A DNA stretch of 64,000 nucleotides. It comes from Anaerococcus sp. Marseille-Q7828. Its GTDB lineage: Bacteria > Bacillota > Clostridia > Tissierellales > Peptoniphilaceae. A program made the position numbers and the translations under genes. The stretch spans positions 744,001 through 808,000 of the forward strand of contig NZ_OX458331.1 of NCBI RefSeq assembly GCF_949769285.1. Direction: 5' to 3'. Positions 11,157 to 19,558 of this stretch are shown piece by piece; position 1 is the first letter of the stretch; every line of letters starts with the position of its first letter. The notes beneath the pieces are model-generated. The model was not told where the DNA came from, did no database searches, and was given only the letters and a program-made list of their open reading frames with translations.

Positions 11157-11753
11157 ATGCGAAAACTATATCTAGTCCGTCATGGACAAACGCTCTTTAA
11201 CTTAAGAGGAAAAACTCAAGGATGGTGTGATTCGCCACTAACAGAACTCGGTATAAAACAAGCAAAAATCACACGAGGATTTTTTGAAGATAATAATATA
11301 AAAATTGATGAAGTTTATTCATCAACATCTGAAAGAGCTATTGATACTGCAAGCATTATATCAGACTTGCCAATCAAAACATTGAAGGGTCTTAAAGAAT
11401 GGAATTTTGGAAAGATGGAGGGAGAACCAGAAGACTTACAAAAAGTCCCGCGCCATGAAGGGCAAATGACCCATGAAAATTTCTTTGTCCCTTTTGGTGG
11501 AGAATCAGATGTAGAACTGCTAGAAAGATTCTCTGGTACAATAGATGATATTGTAGAAAATTCTCATGCAGAAAATATATTGTGTGTATCCCATGGAGGA
11601 GCCTTGTGGGTATATTACCTATCCAAGGTAGCAGAAAAAGATAACGAAGATGCCCAGTATTTTGGCAACTGCTGCATACTAGAATTTAATATAAGTGATG
11701 ACAATGAGATTAAATATGTAGATATTCACAATCCAGCTAAGGGTAAGAACTAA
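11157..11753 (+). CDS. Histidine phosphatase (phosphoglycerate mutase-like) family protein
   Basis: A 198-residue member of the histidine phosphatase superfamily. The RHGQT motif gives phospho-acceptor His9, Glu81 is a candidate proton donor, and SHGG supplies the second His146. It is shorter than true phosphoglycerate mutases and resembles broad small-molecule phosphatases. It lies 11 nt after the second IIB gene, the last gene of the beta-glucoside operon. Hydrolysis of a sugar phosphate is likely, but the substrate is unknown. Confidence 0.82.
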   Translation: MRKLYLVRHGQTLFNLRGKTQGWCDSPLTELGIKQAKITRGFFEDNNIKIDEVYSSTSERAIDTASIISDLPIKTLKGLKEWNFGKMEGEPEDLQKVPRHEGQMTHENFFVPFGGESDVELLERFSGTIDDIVENSHAENILCVSHGGALWVYYLSKVAEKDNEDAQYFGNCCILEFNISDDNEIKYVDIHNPAKGKN

Positions 11754-11782
11754 ATATTTAAAATATTGTAGAGAAATTAAAA

Positions 11783-11831
11783 AGACTTTCATTTTGACTA
11801 CTTGTTTTTCAAATGAAAGTCTCTATTTTTT
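11783..11831. terminator. Bidirectional terminator between convergent operons
   Basis: AGACTTTCATTT pairs with AAATGAAAGTCT over a 16-nt loop. There is a T-run after it on the plus strand and an A-run before it, so it can end both the beta-glucoside operon and the minus-strand hydrolase operon. Confidence 0.8.
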
Positions 11832-11848
11832 GTTTTATATAAATAATT

Positions 11849-12799
11849 TCAATCTCTTATTCCCAAACCTTCCAAAAACTCAAATATTTGCCTAAAGTAT
11901 TCGTCTTGGTCGTAGAATTTGCATTCGGCGTGGTCGGCTGGAGTTGGGGTGTATAGGGATTTTTTGCCTTTGTGGGCCTTGTAGAGGTCGAAGCACATTT
12001 TTACTGGGACGAGTCTATCTGATTTGCCGTGAATGAAGAGGCCTGGAATTTTTGTGTTTTTCATGGAGTCTATGTTGGATTTATAAAAATCACTGGAGAA
12101 TCTGATTTTACCTATTATATTTGCTATAAAAGTAATGGGATATACCAAGACTCCTAAATCGCCTTTTAGTTGGTCGATTTGCATGGCATAAAAACTTGTG
12201 TAGCCACAATCTTCTATGAAAGCTACTAGATTATCTGGATTGTCAGCTGCAAGAAACATAGTTGTCGCTGCTCCCATTGATTCGCCGTGGACAATGATTT
12301 TAGCTTCTTTGTCCATTTCTTTAATCCAAGAAATCCGTGCTTTCATATCTTCTTTTTCTTTGATTCCAAAGCTTGTGTAAGCTCCTTCACTTTGGCCGTG
12401 GGCTCTTTGGTCAGGAGCTAGTATTGAAAATCCTTTTTTGTAGTATTCATCTGCTAGGCTTAGCATGGATTTGGCGTCTGCTGTGTAGCCGTGGACTAAA
12501 ATGACCCAATTGTTAGAAGTATCATTTTTTATGTACTTGCCATATAGTTTTAGGCCGTCAAAACTTTTAATGGTGCAAGGAGACATTATGTCCATATAGT
12601 AATCTTCTATTTTTGAGAGCCTTGCCTTATTTGCACTTATTTCTTGCTTAGCTTTTTTGTTTTCTTCCTTGCTTATTTTGATGGGGTCGTCTGTCATATA
12701 ATATTTTCTAAGGCAAGCCTTGTTTACTAGGTGATTTGCCCCTATTATTAATGCTATTAGAATTATAAATAAGATTATAAGTATTATTTTCCCTATCAT
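11849..12799 (-). CDS. Membrane-anchored alpha/beta hydrolase (S33-like), copy B
   Basis: A 316-residue protein with an N-terminal membrane helix (residues about 3-22) and a serine-hydrolase domain. It has HGYT (oxyanion region, residues 103-106), nucleophile Ser174 in GESMGA, an Asp in GKSDRLVP and a His in ADHAECKF. It is a tandem paralogue of the upstream gene, and the two overlap by 4 nt (ATGA). The topology could place the catalytic domain on the outer face. Lipid, peptide or ester substrates are possible but unassigned. Confidence 0.82.
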   Translation of the reverse strand: MIGKIILIILFIILIALIIGANHLVNKACLRKYYMTDDPIKISKEENKKAKQEISANKARLSKIEDYYMDIMSPCTIKSFDGLKLYGKYIKNDTSNNWVILVHGYTADAKSMLSLADEYYKKGFSILAPDQRAHGQSEGAYTSFGIKEKEDMKARISWIKEMDKEAKIIVHGESMGAATTMFLAADNPDNLVAFIEDCGYTSFYAMQIDQLKGDLGVLVYPITFIANIIGKIRFSSDFYKSNIDSMKNTKIPGLFIHGKSDRLVPVKMCFDLYKAHKGKKSLYTPTPADHAECKFYDQDEYFRQIFEFLEGLGIRD

Positions 12800-13758
12800 A
12801 TTATATCTCTATGTTCTTTATTGAAGTCTATGAAGTCAAAGATTTTTTTATAGTAAATCTCCTCGTCATAGAGTTTGCACTCAGCATGGTCTGCGCCTTC
12901 TGCTATGTAAATTTCCTTTGGCCCTCTATGAGCTTGGTAGAGTTTTTGACACATAGATACTGGGACTATGTCATCTTTTCCTCCGTTGATGAAGAGGGTT
13001 GGAATTTTTGTTTTTCTCATAGCATCTTCAGTTGATTTGAAGAGGTCTGCTCCTATGAGAGGTTTTATGAATAGGTTTGCTACTAGAGCAGCAGGCTTAT
13101 ATAGGAATCTTAATCTCTTGTTGACCTGGTGTTCGTACATACCGTAGTATGTTGTGTAGCCACAGTCTTCAATTAAAGCTATGACATTTATAGGATTTTC
13201 TCCTGCCACATACATGGCTGTAGCTGCTCCCATTGATTCGCCTTGGATGACTATTTTTGCATGGGGATTTTTCTTTCTTATCCAATCTATCCAGCAGATT
13301 ATATCCTTGCTTTCCTTTATACCATATGTAGTAAAGATGCCGGAACTTTTGCCGTGGCCTCTCAAATCTGGTGCAAGTACGGAATAGCCCTTTTTGTAAT
13401 ACCTGTCAGCTATGGTAAACATTGTGAGATTTCTTGCAGTGTAGCCATGGATTAGAATCACCCACAAATCCTTATTTGTACCAAAAAGATAGGCCCCGGA
13501 TAGCCTAGTGCCATCGAAAGATTTTATAGTAACTTCATTCATGATCTCTGCATAGTGGTTTACTGTTGCAAAAACTTCATCTCTATCAGCAAAGAGATTT
13601 TCCCCAGCGTGTTCACTGATATTTTCTTTGATATCAGGATTGTAGTCCATATTGCCCAAAATCTTATTTATCCAAGTAATTAGATGGGCAAAGTGGCTTG
13701 CCATGACGAGAATTGCTAGAAGTATGATTATAAGAGATGCTATTCTTAAAATATACAA
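12796..13758 (-). CDS. Membrane-anchored alpha/beta hydrolase (S33-like), copy A
   Basis: A 320-residue paralogue of the next gene. It has an N-terminal membrane segment (residues 4-24), a linker, the HGYTAR oxyanion region, nucleophile Ser175 in GESMGA, acid Asp in GGKDDIVP and His in ADHAECKL. All catalytic residues are kept in both copies, which argues for two working enzymes rather than a decaying duplicate. It lies 25 nt after the HAD gene in a four-gene minus-strand operon headed by EIIA-Glc. The substrate is unknown. Confidence 0.82.
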   Translation of the reverse strand: MYILRIASLIIILLAILVMASHFAHLITWINKILGNMDYNPDIKENISEHAGENLFADRDEVFATVNHYAEIMNEVTIKSFDGTRLSGAYLFGTNKDLWVILIHGYTARNLTMFTIADRYYKKGYSVLAPDLRGHGKSSGIFTTYGIKESKDIICWIDWIRKKNPHAKIVIQGESMGAATAMYVAGENPINVIALIEDCGYTTYYGMYEHQVNKRLRFLYKPAALVANLFIKPLIGADLFKSTEDAMRKTKIPTLFINGGKDDIVPVSMCQKLYQAHRGPKEIYIAEGADHAECKLYDEEIYYKKIFDFIDFNKEHRDII

Positions 13759-13783
13759 TTATATCGCCTCACTTAATGGATCT

Positions 13784-14575
13784 TTATAGGACAAATTTCT
13801 CCAAATAATCCCCTATGCCATCTTCATCGTTAGAAAGTGTCAGGTAATCTGCCATATTTTTGATTGGCTCTACAGCGTTGGCCATGGCAACTCCCGTTCC
13901 CGCTATTTCTATCATGCTGGCATCGTTCATTTCATCGCCAAAGGCTATGATGTCAGCTTGGTCTATGCCGTATATCTTTGCAATTTCTAGGAGACTATTG
14001 CCCTTTGAAAGGCCCTTGGGCATAATCTCATAATAATTCCTATGGCTTCTTACTTGGCTTGTTTTATGACCAAAGTTTTCTTTTAGAAATGGGATGTGTT
14101 CTTCGAGGTTTGCCGAATCTGCTGCAAAGAGGATTTTGTTTGGATCAAAATCTAGCTTATCTCTAATGTCACTTACTATCCTTGCTTCAAGTCCTAGTAG
14201 CTTTTTTTCTGCCTCTAGAAATTTATGGTCTTTGTCAGATAATATCATATCTTTATAAGGGACTATTATATTTAGAAACCTAGTTTTGTCTAGGATTTCT
14301 AGGGCCAAATTTCTTTCTAAATTATGGTTTACTAAAACTTTGCCGCTAGCGTAATTTGTGATTGATCCACCATTATAGTTTGATAGGAGACCATCAAATT
14401 TGTCGAATTTAAGCTCTTTTGCTAGATCTTTGACTGCCTCTGTTGGCCTACCAGAAACTATAACAATTTTGTGTCCCATTTCGCCAGCCCTTATAAGGGC
14501 TTGACGTGTCCTGGGAGTGATTTTATTTTCGCTATTTAATAGCGTTCCATCGACGTCAACTCCAATGAGTTTCAT
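13784..14575 (-). CDS. Cof-type HAD-IIB family phosphatase
   Basis: A 263-residue HAD hydrolase of the Cof/YidA type, usually acting on sugar phosphates. Motif I is DVDGTLL (nucleophile Asp7, acid Asp9). The C2B cap lies between motifs II (VSGRP) and III, and the final metal-binding motif is GDEMND. It starts 3 nt after the EIIA-Glc stop and is surely cotranscribed with it. A role in sugar-phosphate balance fits the PTS context. The specific substrate is not visible. Confidence 0.87.
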   Translation of the reverse strand: MKLIGVDVDGTLLNSENKITPRTRQALIRAGEMGHKIVIVSGRPTEAVKDLAKELKFDKFDGLLSNYNGGSITNYASGKVLVNHNLERNLALEILDKTRFLNIIVPYKDMILSDKDHKFLEAEKKLLGLEARIVSDIRDKLDFDPNKILFAADSANLEEHIPFLKENFGHKTSQVRSHRNYYEIMPKGLSKGNSLLEIAKIYGIDQADIIAFGDEMNDASMIEIAGTGVAMANAVEPIKNMADYLTLSNDEDGIGDYLEKFVL

Positions 14576-14578
14576 ATA

Positions 14579-15085
14579 TTAGCCGATTACTTCCATTAAT
14601 TCTTCGCCGTGGTTTGTTTGACCATTTGCCAGAAGATTGATTTCTTTATCGTCGGCATTGGTTATAATAACTGGTGATTCTACTGATTTGCCAGCTGCTT
14701 TGATTTTTTTAATATCAAATTCCATTAATAGGTCTCCAGCTTTTACCTTTTGTCCTTGGCTTACGTGAGAGGTGTATGGTTCGCCATTTAGTTCAACTGT
14801 GTCAAGGCCAATGTGTATTAGGATTTCAAGACCTGTATTTGAGGTAATTCCTAGGGCGTGTTTTGAGTCAGCTACCATTGAGATTTCACCATCAACAGGG
14901 CTATAAACCTTACCCTCGCTTGGTAAGATCAAGCTTCCCTTACCCACCATTTCTCCTGCAAAAACAGGGTCTTGGCATTCTTTGACGCTTGAAACTATAC
15001 CTGTTATAGGTACTAAAACTTTATTGCTATAATTTGTATTTTCATTTTCTTTATCTTTTTTAAATAGATTTCCAAATAATGACAT
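14579..15085 (-). CDS. crr: PTS glucose-family IIA component (EIIA-Glc)
   Basis: A 168-residue single-domain EIIA-Glc. The phosphorylated histidine is His91 in LIHIGLDTV and the auxiliary histidine is His76, spaced as in E. coli Crr. The N-terminal 25 residues are a charged linker. As a stand-alone IIA it can feed permeases lacking their own, such as the MurNAc-type EIIBC at 59213 in this window. It is the first gene of the minus-strand operon, with AGGAGG just before the start and a TATAAT on the minus strand near 15113-15120. Confidence 0.88.
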   Translation of the reverse strand: MSLFGNLFKKDKENENTNYSNKVLVPITGIVSSVKECQDPVFAGEMVGKGSLILPSEGKVYSPVDGEISMVADSKHALGITSNTGLEILIHIGLDTVELNGEPYTSHVSQGQKVKAGDLLMEFDIKKIKAAGKSVESPVIITNADDKEINLLANGQTNHGEELMEVIG

Positions 15086-15147
15086 ATTGCCTCCTAATTT
15101 TTTTGATTTGCTATAATTATACCCTTAAGTCGATTTTTTTAAGAATT

Positions 15148-15163
15148 AGTAACATATGTTACT
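15148..15163. promoter_or_regulatory. Perfect 16-bp palindrome, candidate CRP/FNR-family operator of hcp
   Basis: AGTAACATATGTTACT is a perfect palindrome of the form GTAAC-N4-GTTAC. Its centre is at 15155.5. With the -10 at 15185-15190 and a start near 15197, this is about -41.5, the class II activator position. As I recall, sites of this form have been reported for the FNR-like regulator HcpR controlling hcp in clostridia. The assignment to a specific protein is inference. Confidence 0.7.
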
Positions 15164-15184
15164 GAATTTTTGTAAATTAGCTTT

Positions 15185-15190
15185 TATAAT
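15185..15190 (+). promoter_or_regulatory. -10 element of hcp promoter
   Basis: Consensus TATAAT. The -35 position (CTGAAT, 15162-15167) is poor and partly covered by the palindrome, so the promoter looks activator-dependent. Confidence 0.6.
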
Positions 15191-15234
15191 ATAGACATAG
15201 TAAGAGAGATAAGAAAACACAAAGGAAGGTTAAT

Positions 15235-16854
15235 ATGTTTTGTTACCAATGTCAAGAAACAGCTAAAAATGAAGGATGTACTATTCAAGGTGTTTGTGGT
15301 AAAAAAGAAGATACAGCAAACAGCCAAGATTTATTAATATATGTTACAAAAGGACTTGCTGAAGTTGCTAATAAAATTGGCGAGGACAATGATAAAGTTT
15401 ATGATAGGATTTCAAACAACTTATTTATAACAATTACAAATGCAAACTTTGATACAGATGCAATTATGAAAGTTGTTAAAGAAACTATCAAAATGAAAGA
15501 TGAACTTTTAGAAAAAATTGAAAACAAAGAAGAATTATCTGATTTTGCTCTTTATACATCAATGGATGATGAAGAATTATCTAAAAAAGCAATTGAAGTT
15601 GGTGTTTTAAATATTCTTAATGAGGATGAAAGATCTCTAGTAGAACTTACTACATATGGCCTAAAAGGAATGGCTGCATACAACCACCATGCAAATGTAC
15701 TTGGATATAGAGATGTGGAAGTTGATAGATTTATAGCTCACGCTCTTGAAGAGACCACAAAAGACGACAAGGAAATTCCTAGCCTAATTGACCTTGTAAT
15801 GGCTACAGGTGAACACGGAGTAAAGGCAATGGCTCTATTAGATAAAGCTAATACAACAAGCTATGGCCATCCAGAAATTACAGAAGTAGATTATTCTGCA
15901 GGAGATAAACCAGGAATTCTAATATCTGGACACGATTTACACGATATGAAAATGCTACTAGAACAAACAAAGGGTAGCGGAGTAGAAATTTATACTCACT
16001 CAGAAATGCTACCTGCAAATTACTATCCAGAATTTAAACAATATGACCACTTCCACGGCAACTATGGTTCATCTTGGTGGCACCAAAATGAAGAATTCGA
16101 ATCCTTTAATGGTCCAATACTTATGACAACTAACTGTATAGTGCCAATGAAGAAGAACAATACTTACCAAGATAAAATGTTTACAACAGGACAAGCAGGA
16201 TATCCAGGATGTAAACATATAGAAGCAGATGAAAATGGCAACAAAGACTTCTCAGAAATCATTGAATTAGCAAAAACATGTGAAGCTCCAACTAATCTTG
16301 AGGATTTAAAGGTAGTAGGTGGATTTGCTCACAATCAAGTTATCCAATTAGCAGATAAGGTTGTGGAAGAAGTTAAAGATGGAAACATCAAAAAATTCGT
16401 AGTAATGGGTGGATGTGATGGTAGATTTAAAGAAAGAAACTACTATTCAGAATTTGCTCAAGGACTTCCAGAAGACTATGTAATTCTTACAGCAGGTTGT
16501 GCAAAATATCGCTACAACAAACTTGGTCTTGGAGATATCAATGGAATTCCAAGAGTCCTAGATGCTGGCCAATGTAACGACTCTTACTCACTAGTTCAAA
16601 TTGCTCTAGCACTAAAAGATGCCTTTGGATTAGATGATATCAACGATTTGCCAATCGAGTATAACATAGCTTGGTATGAACAAAAGGCAGTAATAGTATT
16701 GCTTGCCCTACTAAGTCTAGGAGTAAAAAATATCCACCTAGGACCAACATTACCAGCTTTCCTATCAGAAACTGTAGTAGATTTCTTGGTAGAAAACTTC
16801 AATATTGCGCCAAACACAACAGTAGAAGAAGATCTAAAAACAATGACAGCATAA
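15235..16854 (+). CDS. hcp: Hybrid-cluster protein / hydroxylamine reductase
   Basis: A 539-residue iron-sulfur enzyme of anaerobes that reduces hydroxylamine in vitro and acts as a nitric-oxide reductase in vivo in E. coli. N-terminal Cys3, Cys6, Cys15 and Cys21 (Cx2Cx8Cx5C) bind the cubane cluster. Downstream cysteines in TTNCIVP, GYPGCKH, GGCDGR, AGCAKYR and GQCND are those of the hybrid cluster and its persulfide. Length matches the short class of anaerobes. It is a monocistronic unit with its own palindromic operator and a terminator, and no hcr reductase gene adjoins it. Confidence 0.95.
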   Translation: MFCYQCQETAKNEGCTIQGVCGKKEDTANSQDLLIYVTKGLAEVANKIGEDNDKVYDRISNNLFITITNANFDTDAIMKVVKETIKMKDELLEKIENKEELSDFALYTSMDDEELSKKAIEVGVLNILNEDERSLVELTTYGLKGMAAYNHHANVLGYRDVEVDRFIAHALEETTKDDKEIPSLIDLVMATGEHGVKAMALLDKANTTSYGHPEITEVDYSAGDKPGILISGHDLHDMKMLLEQTKGSGVEIYTHSEMLPANYYPEFKQYDHFHGNYGSSWWHQNEEFESFNGPILMTTNCIVPMKKNNTYQDKMFTTGQAGYPGCKHIEADENGNKDFSEIIELAKTCEAPTNLEDLKVVGGFAHNQVIQLADKVVEEVKDGNIKKFVVMGGCDGRFKERNYYSEFAQGLPEDYVILTAGCAKYRYNKLGLGDINGIPRVLDAGQCNDSYSLVQIALALKDAFGLDDINDLPIEYNIAWYEQKAVIVLLALLSLGVKNIHLGPTLPAFLSETVVDFLVENFNIAPNTTVEEDLKTMTA

Positions 16855-16860
16855 AATCAC

Positions 16861-16891
16861 CAGTCTCCTTAATAAGGAGGCTGATTTTTTT
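16861..16891 (+). terminator. Rho-independent terminator after hcp
   Basis: A 10-bp stem CAGTCTCCTT/AAGGAGGCTG with a 3-nt loop is followed by seven T. Confidence 0.9.
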
Positions 16892-16929
16892 AGAAAAAAT
16901 TGACCTCGCAACTATATTTATAATAACTA

Positions 16930-16943
16930 TGAAACCGTTTGCA
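16930..16943 (+). promoter_or_regulatory. cre-like catabolite repression site
   Basis: TGAAACCGTTTGCA agrees with the cre consensus TGWAANCGNTNWCA at all constrained positions but one. It overlaps the -35 box (16939-16944) of the promoter below, so CcpA binding would block RNA polymerase. Confidence 0.65.
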
Positions 16944-16967
16944 AAATTAAAAAAAGTATATTATAAT
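16939..16967 (+). promoter_or_regulatory. Sigma-A-type promoter of cysteine desulfidase operon
   Basis: TTGCAA (16939-16944), a 17-nt spacer and TATAAT (16962-16967), followed closely by a GGAGG ribosome binding site at 16974-16978. Confidence 0.7.
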
Positions 16968-16981
16968 TTCTTTGGAGGACA

Positions 16982-18268
16982 ATGAGTATGGATAAAAATC
17001 TGATAAACAAAGAACTTATCGATATTGTAAAAGAAGACTCGACTAAGGCAGTGGGATGCACGGAACCCGTCGCAGTTGCCTATGCTGCCAATGTAGGAGC
17101 AGAATATCTTGATAAGTCTAATATCGAAAAAATTGAGGTGCTTTGCAGTAAAAACATATTTAAAAATGGCAAGGCTGTCAAGATTCCAAACACAGGAAAT
17201 CATGGTTTGGACTTAGCAGCAAGCCTAGGTGTTTTTACGGAGAAAACAACTAGTCCACTTTTAGTTTTTTCAAAGCTGACAGATGTTACTATTAAAAAAG
17301 CCAAAGACTTTGTCAAAGATGGGAAGGTTACAGTAAACTATATTGACAATGTTCCTGATGTATATGTAGAACTTTCAATATTTACAGGAGAAGATAAGGT
17401 CAAGGTAGTCCTAGCCAATTCCCACTCAAACATTGTAAAAATCATCAAAAATGGGGAAGTTATATACGATAATCCAACCGATGATGGCAAAGGGGACAAG
17501 GTCTCTATCAAAGATATGTCTTTTGAAGAGCTTGGACAAATTGTAAGGGACATGGACTATGATGATATTGCCTTTGTCTTAGAAGGAGTTGAGGTCAACC
17601 TCAATGCGGCCAATGAGGGCTTAGAAGGCTATGGTCTTGAACTTGGCAAGAAACTAAAAGAGCTAAAGGATGCCAAAATCTTGCCAGATAATTTTGTTAC
17701 AGATACTAGGATTCTAACTGCAGCTGCAGCTGACATGAGAATGGGCGGTGGAGCTCTTCCTATAATGACATCTGGGGGCAGTGGTAACCAAGGAGTTGGC
17801 GTAGTTTTACCTATATACATAGTAGCAAAAAGAGAAAATCTGGATGATGAAAGTCTTGCAAGAGGTCTGTTTTTTGCACATATTATTAACCGCTATGTTA
17901 AGGAATATTCTGGTAAACTTTCTGGCTTATGTGGATGTGCTATAGGAGCAGCAATCGGTGCTAGTGCAGGAATTGCCTTTATGCTTGATGGTAGCGAAGA
18001 GGAGATAGAGGGCGCTTGTACCAATGTTTTTGCCAACCTTACTGGCATAGTATGTGATGGAGCAAAGGAGTCTTGTTCTATGAAACTATCAACCAGTGCA
18101 GAAGAATCGGTAATTGCAGCCTATCTTGCCCTAAATGGAGTGGTGACTGATGCTAATGTAGGCATAGTAGGTGATAGTATAGAAGAAACGATTATAAATA
18201 TAGGCAAGTTATCCCACCTAGGTTTTGCCCAAACAGATAAAGTGATGTTGGATATAATAGATAGATAA
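16982..18268 (+). CDS. cyuA: L-cysteine desulfidase (UPF0597/CyuA family)
   Basis: A 428-residue member of the UPF0597/YhaM family, [4Fe-4S] enzymes that break cysteine into pyruvate, ammonia and sulfide without PLP. Conserved cysteines are Cys26 in VGCTEPVA, those in GLCGCAIGA and the pair in CDGAKESCSMK. Two starts are possible: ATG at 16982 lies only 3 nt from GGAGG, while ATG at 16988 lies 9 nt away and may be the true start. The next gene is a DAACS transporter 13 nt downstream, a plausible substrate importer. The promoter carries a cre-like site, so use of cysteine may be shut off by sugars. Confidence 0.87.
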   Translation: MSMDKNLINKELIDIVKEDSTKAVGCTEPVAVAYAANVGAEYLDKSNIEKIEVLCSKNIFKNGKAVKIPNTGNHGLDLAASLGVFTEKTTSPLLVFSKLTDVTIKKAKDFVKDGKVTVNYIDNVPDVYVELSIFTGEDKVKVVLANSHSNIVKIIKNGEVIYDNPTDDGKGDKVSIKDMSFEELGQIVRDMDYDDIAFVLEGVEVNLNAANEGLEGYGLELGKKLKELKDAKILPDNFVTDTRILTAAAADMRMGGGALPIMTSGGSGNQGVGVVLPIYIVAKRENLDDESLARGLFFAHIINRYVKEYSGKLSGLCGCAIGAAIGASAGIAFMLDGSEEEIEGACTNVFANLTGIVCDGAKESCSMKLSTSAEESVIAAYLALNGVVTDANVGIVGDSIEETIINIGKLSHLGFAQTDKVMLDIIDR

Positions 18269-18281
18269 AAGAGGTAAATTT

Positions 18282-19493
18282 ATGGGAAAGAAAAAAATAT
18301 TTGATAGTTTAATTTTTAAACTAGTTCTTGGTATCATTTTAGGAATAATTGTTGGAAATATAAGTAACGAGTCAGTTATAGTTGTAATAAATACGATAAA
18401 AGCAGTTTTGGGTCAATTGATCTTTTATGCAGTACCAATCATAATTTTGGGATTCATAACACCTGCCATAGTTTCTCTAAGTGAAGAAGCAGGCAGGGTG
18501 TTAACTATAACCCTAATCATTTGCTACATATCATCTGTTGGTGCAGCCTTGTTCTCACTAGTTGTTGGTAGGTCTGTGATTCCAAACCTACATATAGCAT
18601 CAGAGCTTGCAGAGCAAAAACAAATTCCAGAGTCAATCTTTGAACTTAGCATAGATCCACTAATGCCAGTAATGACAGCTTTAGTAACATCAGTTATCCT
18701 AGGTCTTGGAGTAGTATGGTCAAAGTCAGAAACTTGGAATAAATTATTAAAAGAATCCAATAACATTACTTTGGAAGTAGTAAATAAAGTAATAATCAAA
18801 GTATTACCTCTATATATATTTACAACCTTTGCTGAACTTTCATACACAGGAGTGATAAATAAGCAATTACCAGTATTTATAAAGATTATATTTATCGTAA
18901 TTATCATGCATTACATATGGCTTGCCTTGCTATACCTAATAGGTGGAGCTATTTCAAAGACAAATCCAATGGAAGTACTCAGAAACTACGGTCCTGCATA
19001 TTTGACAGCACTTGGAACAATGTCTTCAGCTGCAACCCTATCAGTTGCCCTAAAATCAGCAGCAAAGGCTAAGACCCTCGATCCTAAGATAAGAGACTTT
19101 GTTATACCACTTTGTTCAAATACCCACTTATGTGGATCAGTACTTACAGAAACATTCTTTGTAATGGTTGTATCACAAATTCTTTATGGTAAACTTCCAG
19201 AATTAAGCTCCATGATACTATTTGTTATTCTATTGGGAATATTTGCTATAGGCGCACCAGGAGTACCAGGTGGTACAGTTATGGCTTCTCTTGGACTAAT
19301 TATTTCTGTTCTAGGTTTTGATGATACAGGTACAGCGCTCATGCTTTCAATATTTGCCCTTCAAGATTCATTTGGTACAGCTTGCAACGTCACAGGAGAT
19401 GGAGCAATAGCCCTTATGGTTACAGGATTACTAAAGAGAGTTCCAGGCAGGGGCAACAACCCAGCCTATGTTTATAAGGAAGAAGAAATTTAG
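18282..19493 (+). CDS. Dicarboxylate/amino acid:cation symporter (DAACS family)
   Basis: A 403-residue membrane protein of the glutamate/serine transporter family, with about eight transmembrane helices and two re-entrant hairpins. Signature segments are SSAATLSVAL (serine-rich hairpin 1), GAPGVPGGT (hairpin 2) and the substrate/cation site FGTACNVTGDGA on the last helix. It is cotranscribed with the cysteine desulfidase, so cysteine or serine is the likely cargo, which is inference from context. E. coli pairs CyuA with an unrelated transporter type. Confidence 0.87.
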   Translation: MGKKKIFDSLIFKLVLGIILGIIVGNISNESVIVVINTIKAVLGQLIFYAVPIIILGFITPAIVSLSEEAGRVLTITLIICYISSVGAALFSLVVGRSVIPNLHIASELAEQKQIPESIFELSIDPLMPVMTALVTSVILGLGVVWSKSETWNKLLKESNNITLEVVNKVIIKVLPLYIFTTFAELSYTGVINKQLPVFIKIIFIVIIMHYIWLALLYLIGGAISKTNPMEVLRNYGPAYLTALGTMSSAATLSVALKSAAKAKTLDPKIRDFVIPLCSNTHLCGSVLTETFFVMVVSQILYGKLPELSSMILFVILLGIFAIGAPGVPGGTVMASLGLIISVLGFDDTGTALMLSIFALQDSFGTACNVTGDGAIALMVTGLLKRVPGRGNNPAYVYKEEEI

Positions 19494-19512
19494 AAAATAA
19501 ATGCAAATTAAT

Positions 19513-19555
19513 AAGCTCAGTCCTAGGAAATTAGGTCTGAGCTTTTCTTGTTTTT
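19513..19555. terminator. Terminator between convergent genes
   Basis: AAGCTCAG pairs with CTGAGCTT, with an internal CCTA/TAGG pairing, and T-rich sequence follows on the plus strand. It may also serve the minus-strand radical SAM gene. Confidence 0.7.
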
Positions 19556-19558
19556 ACC

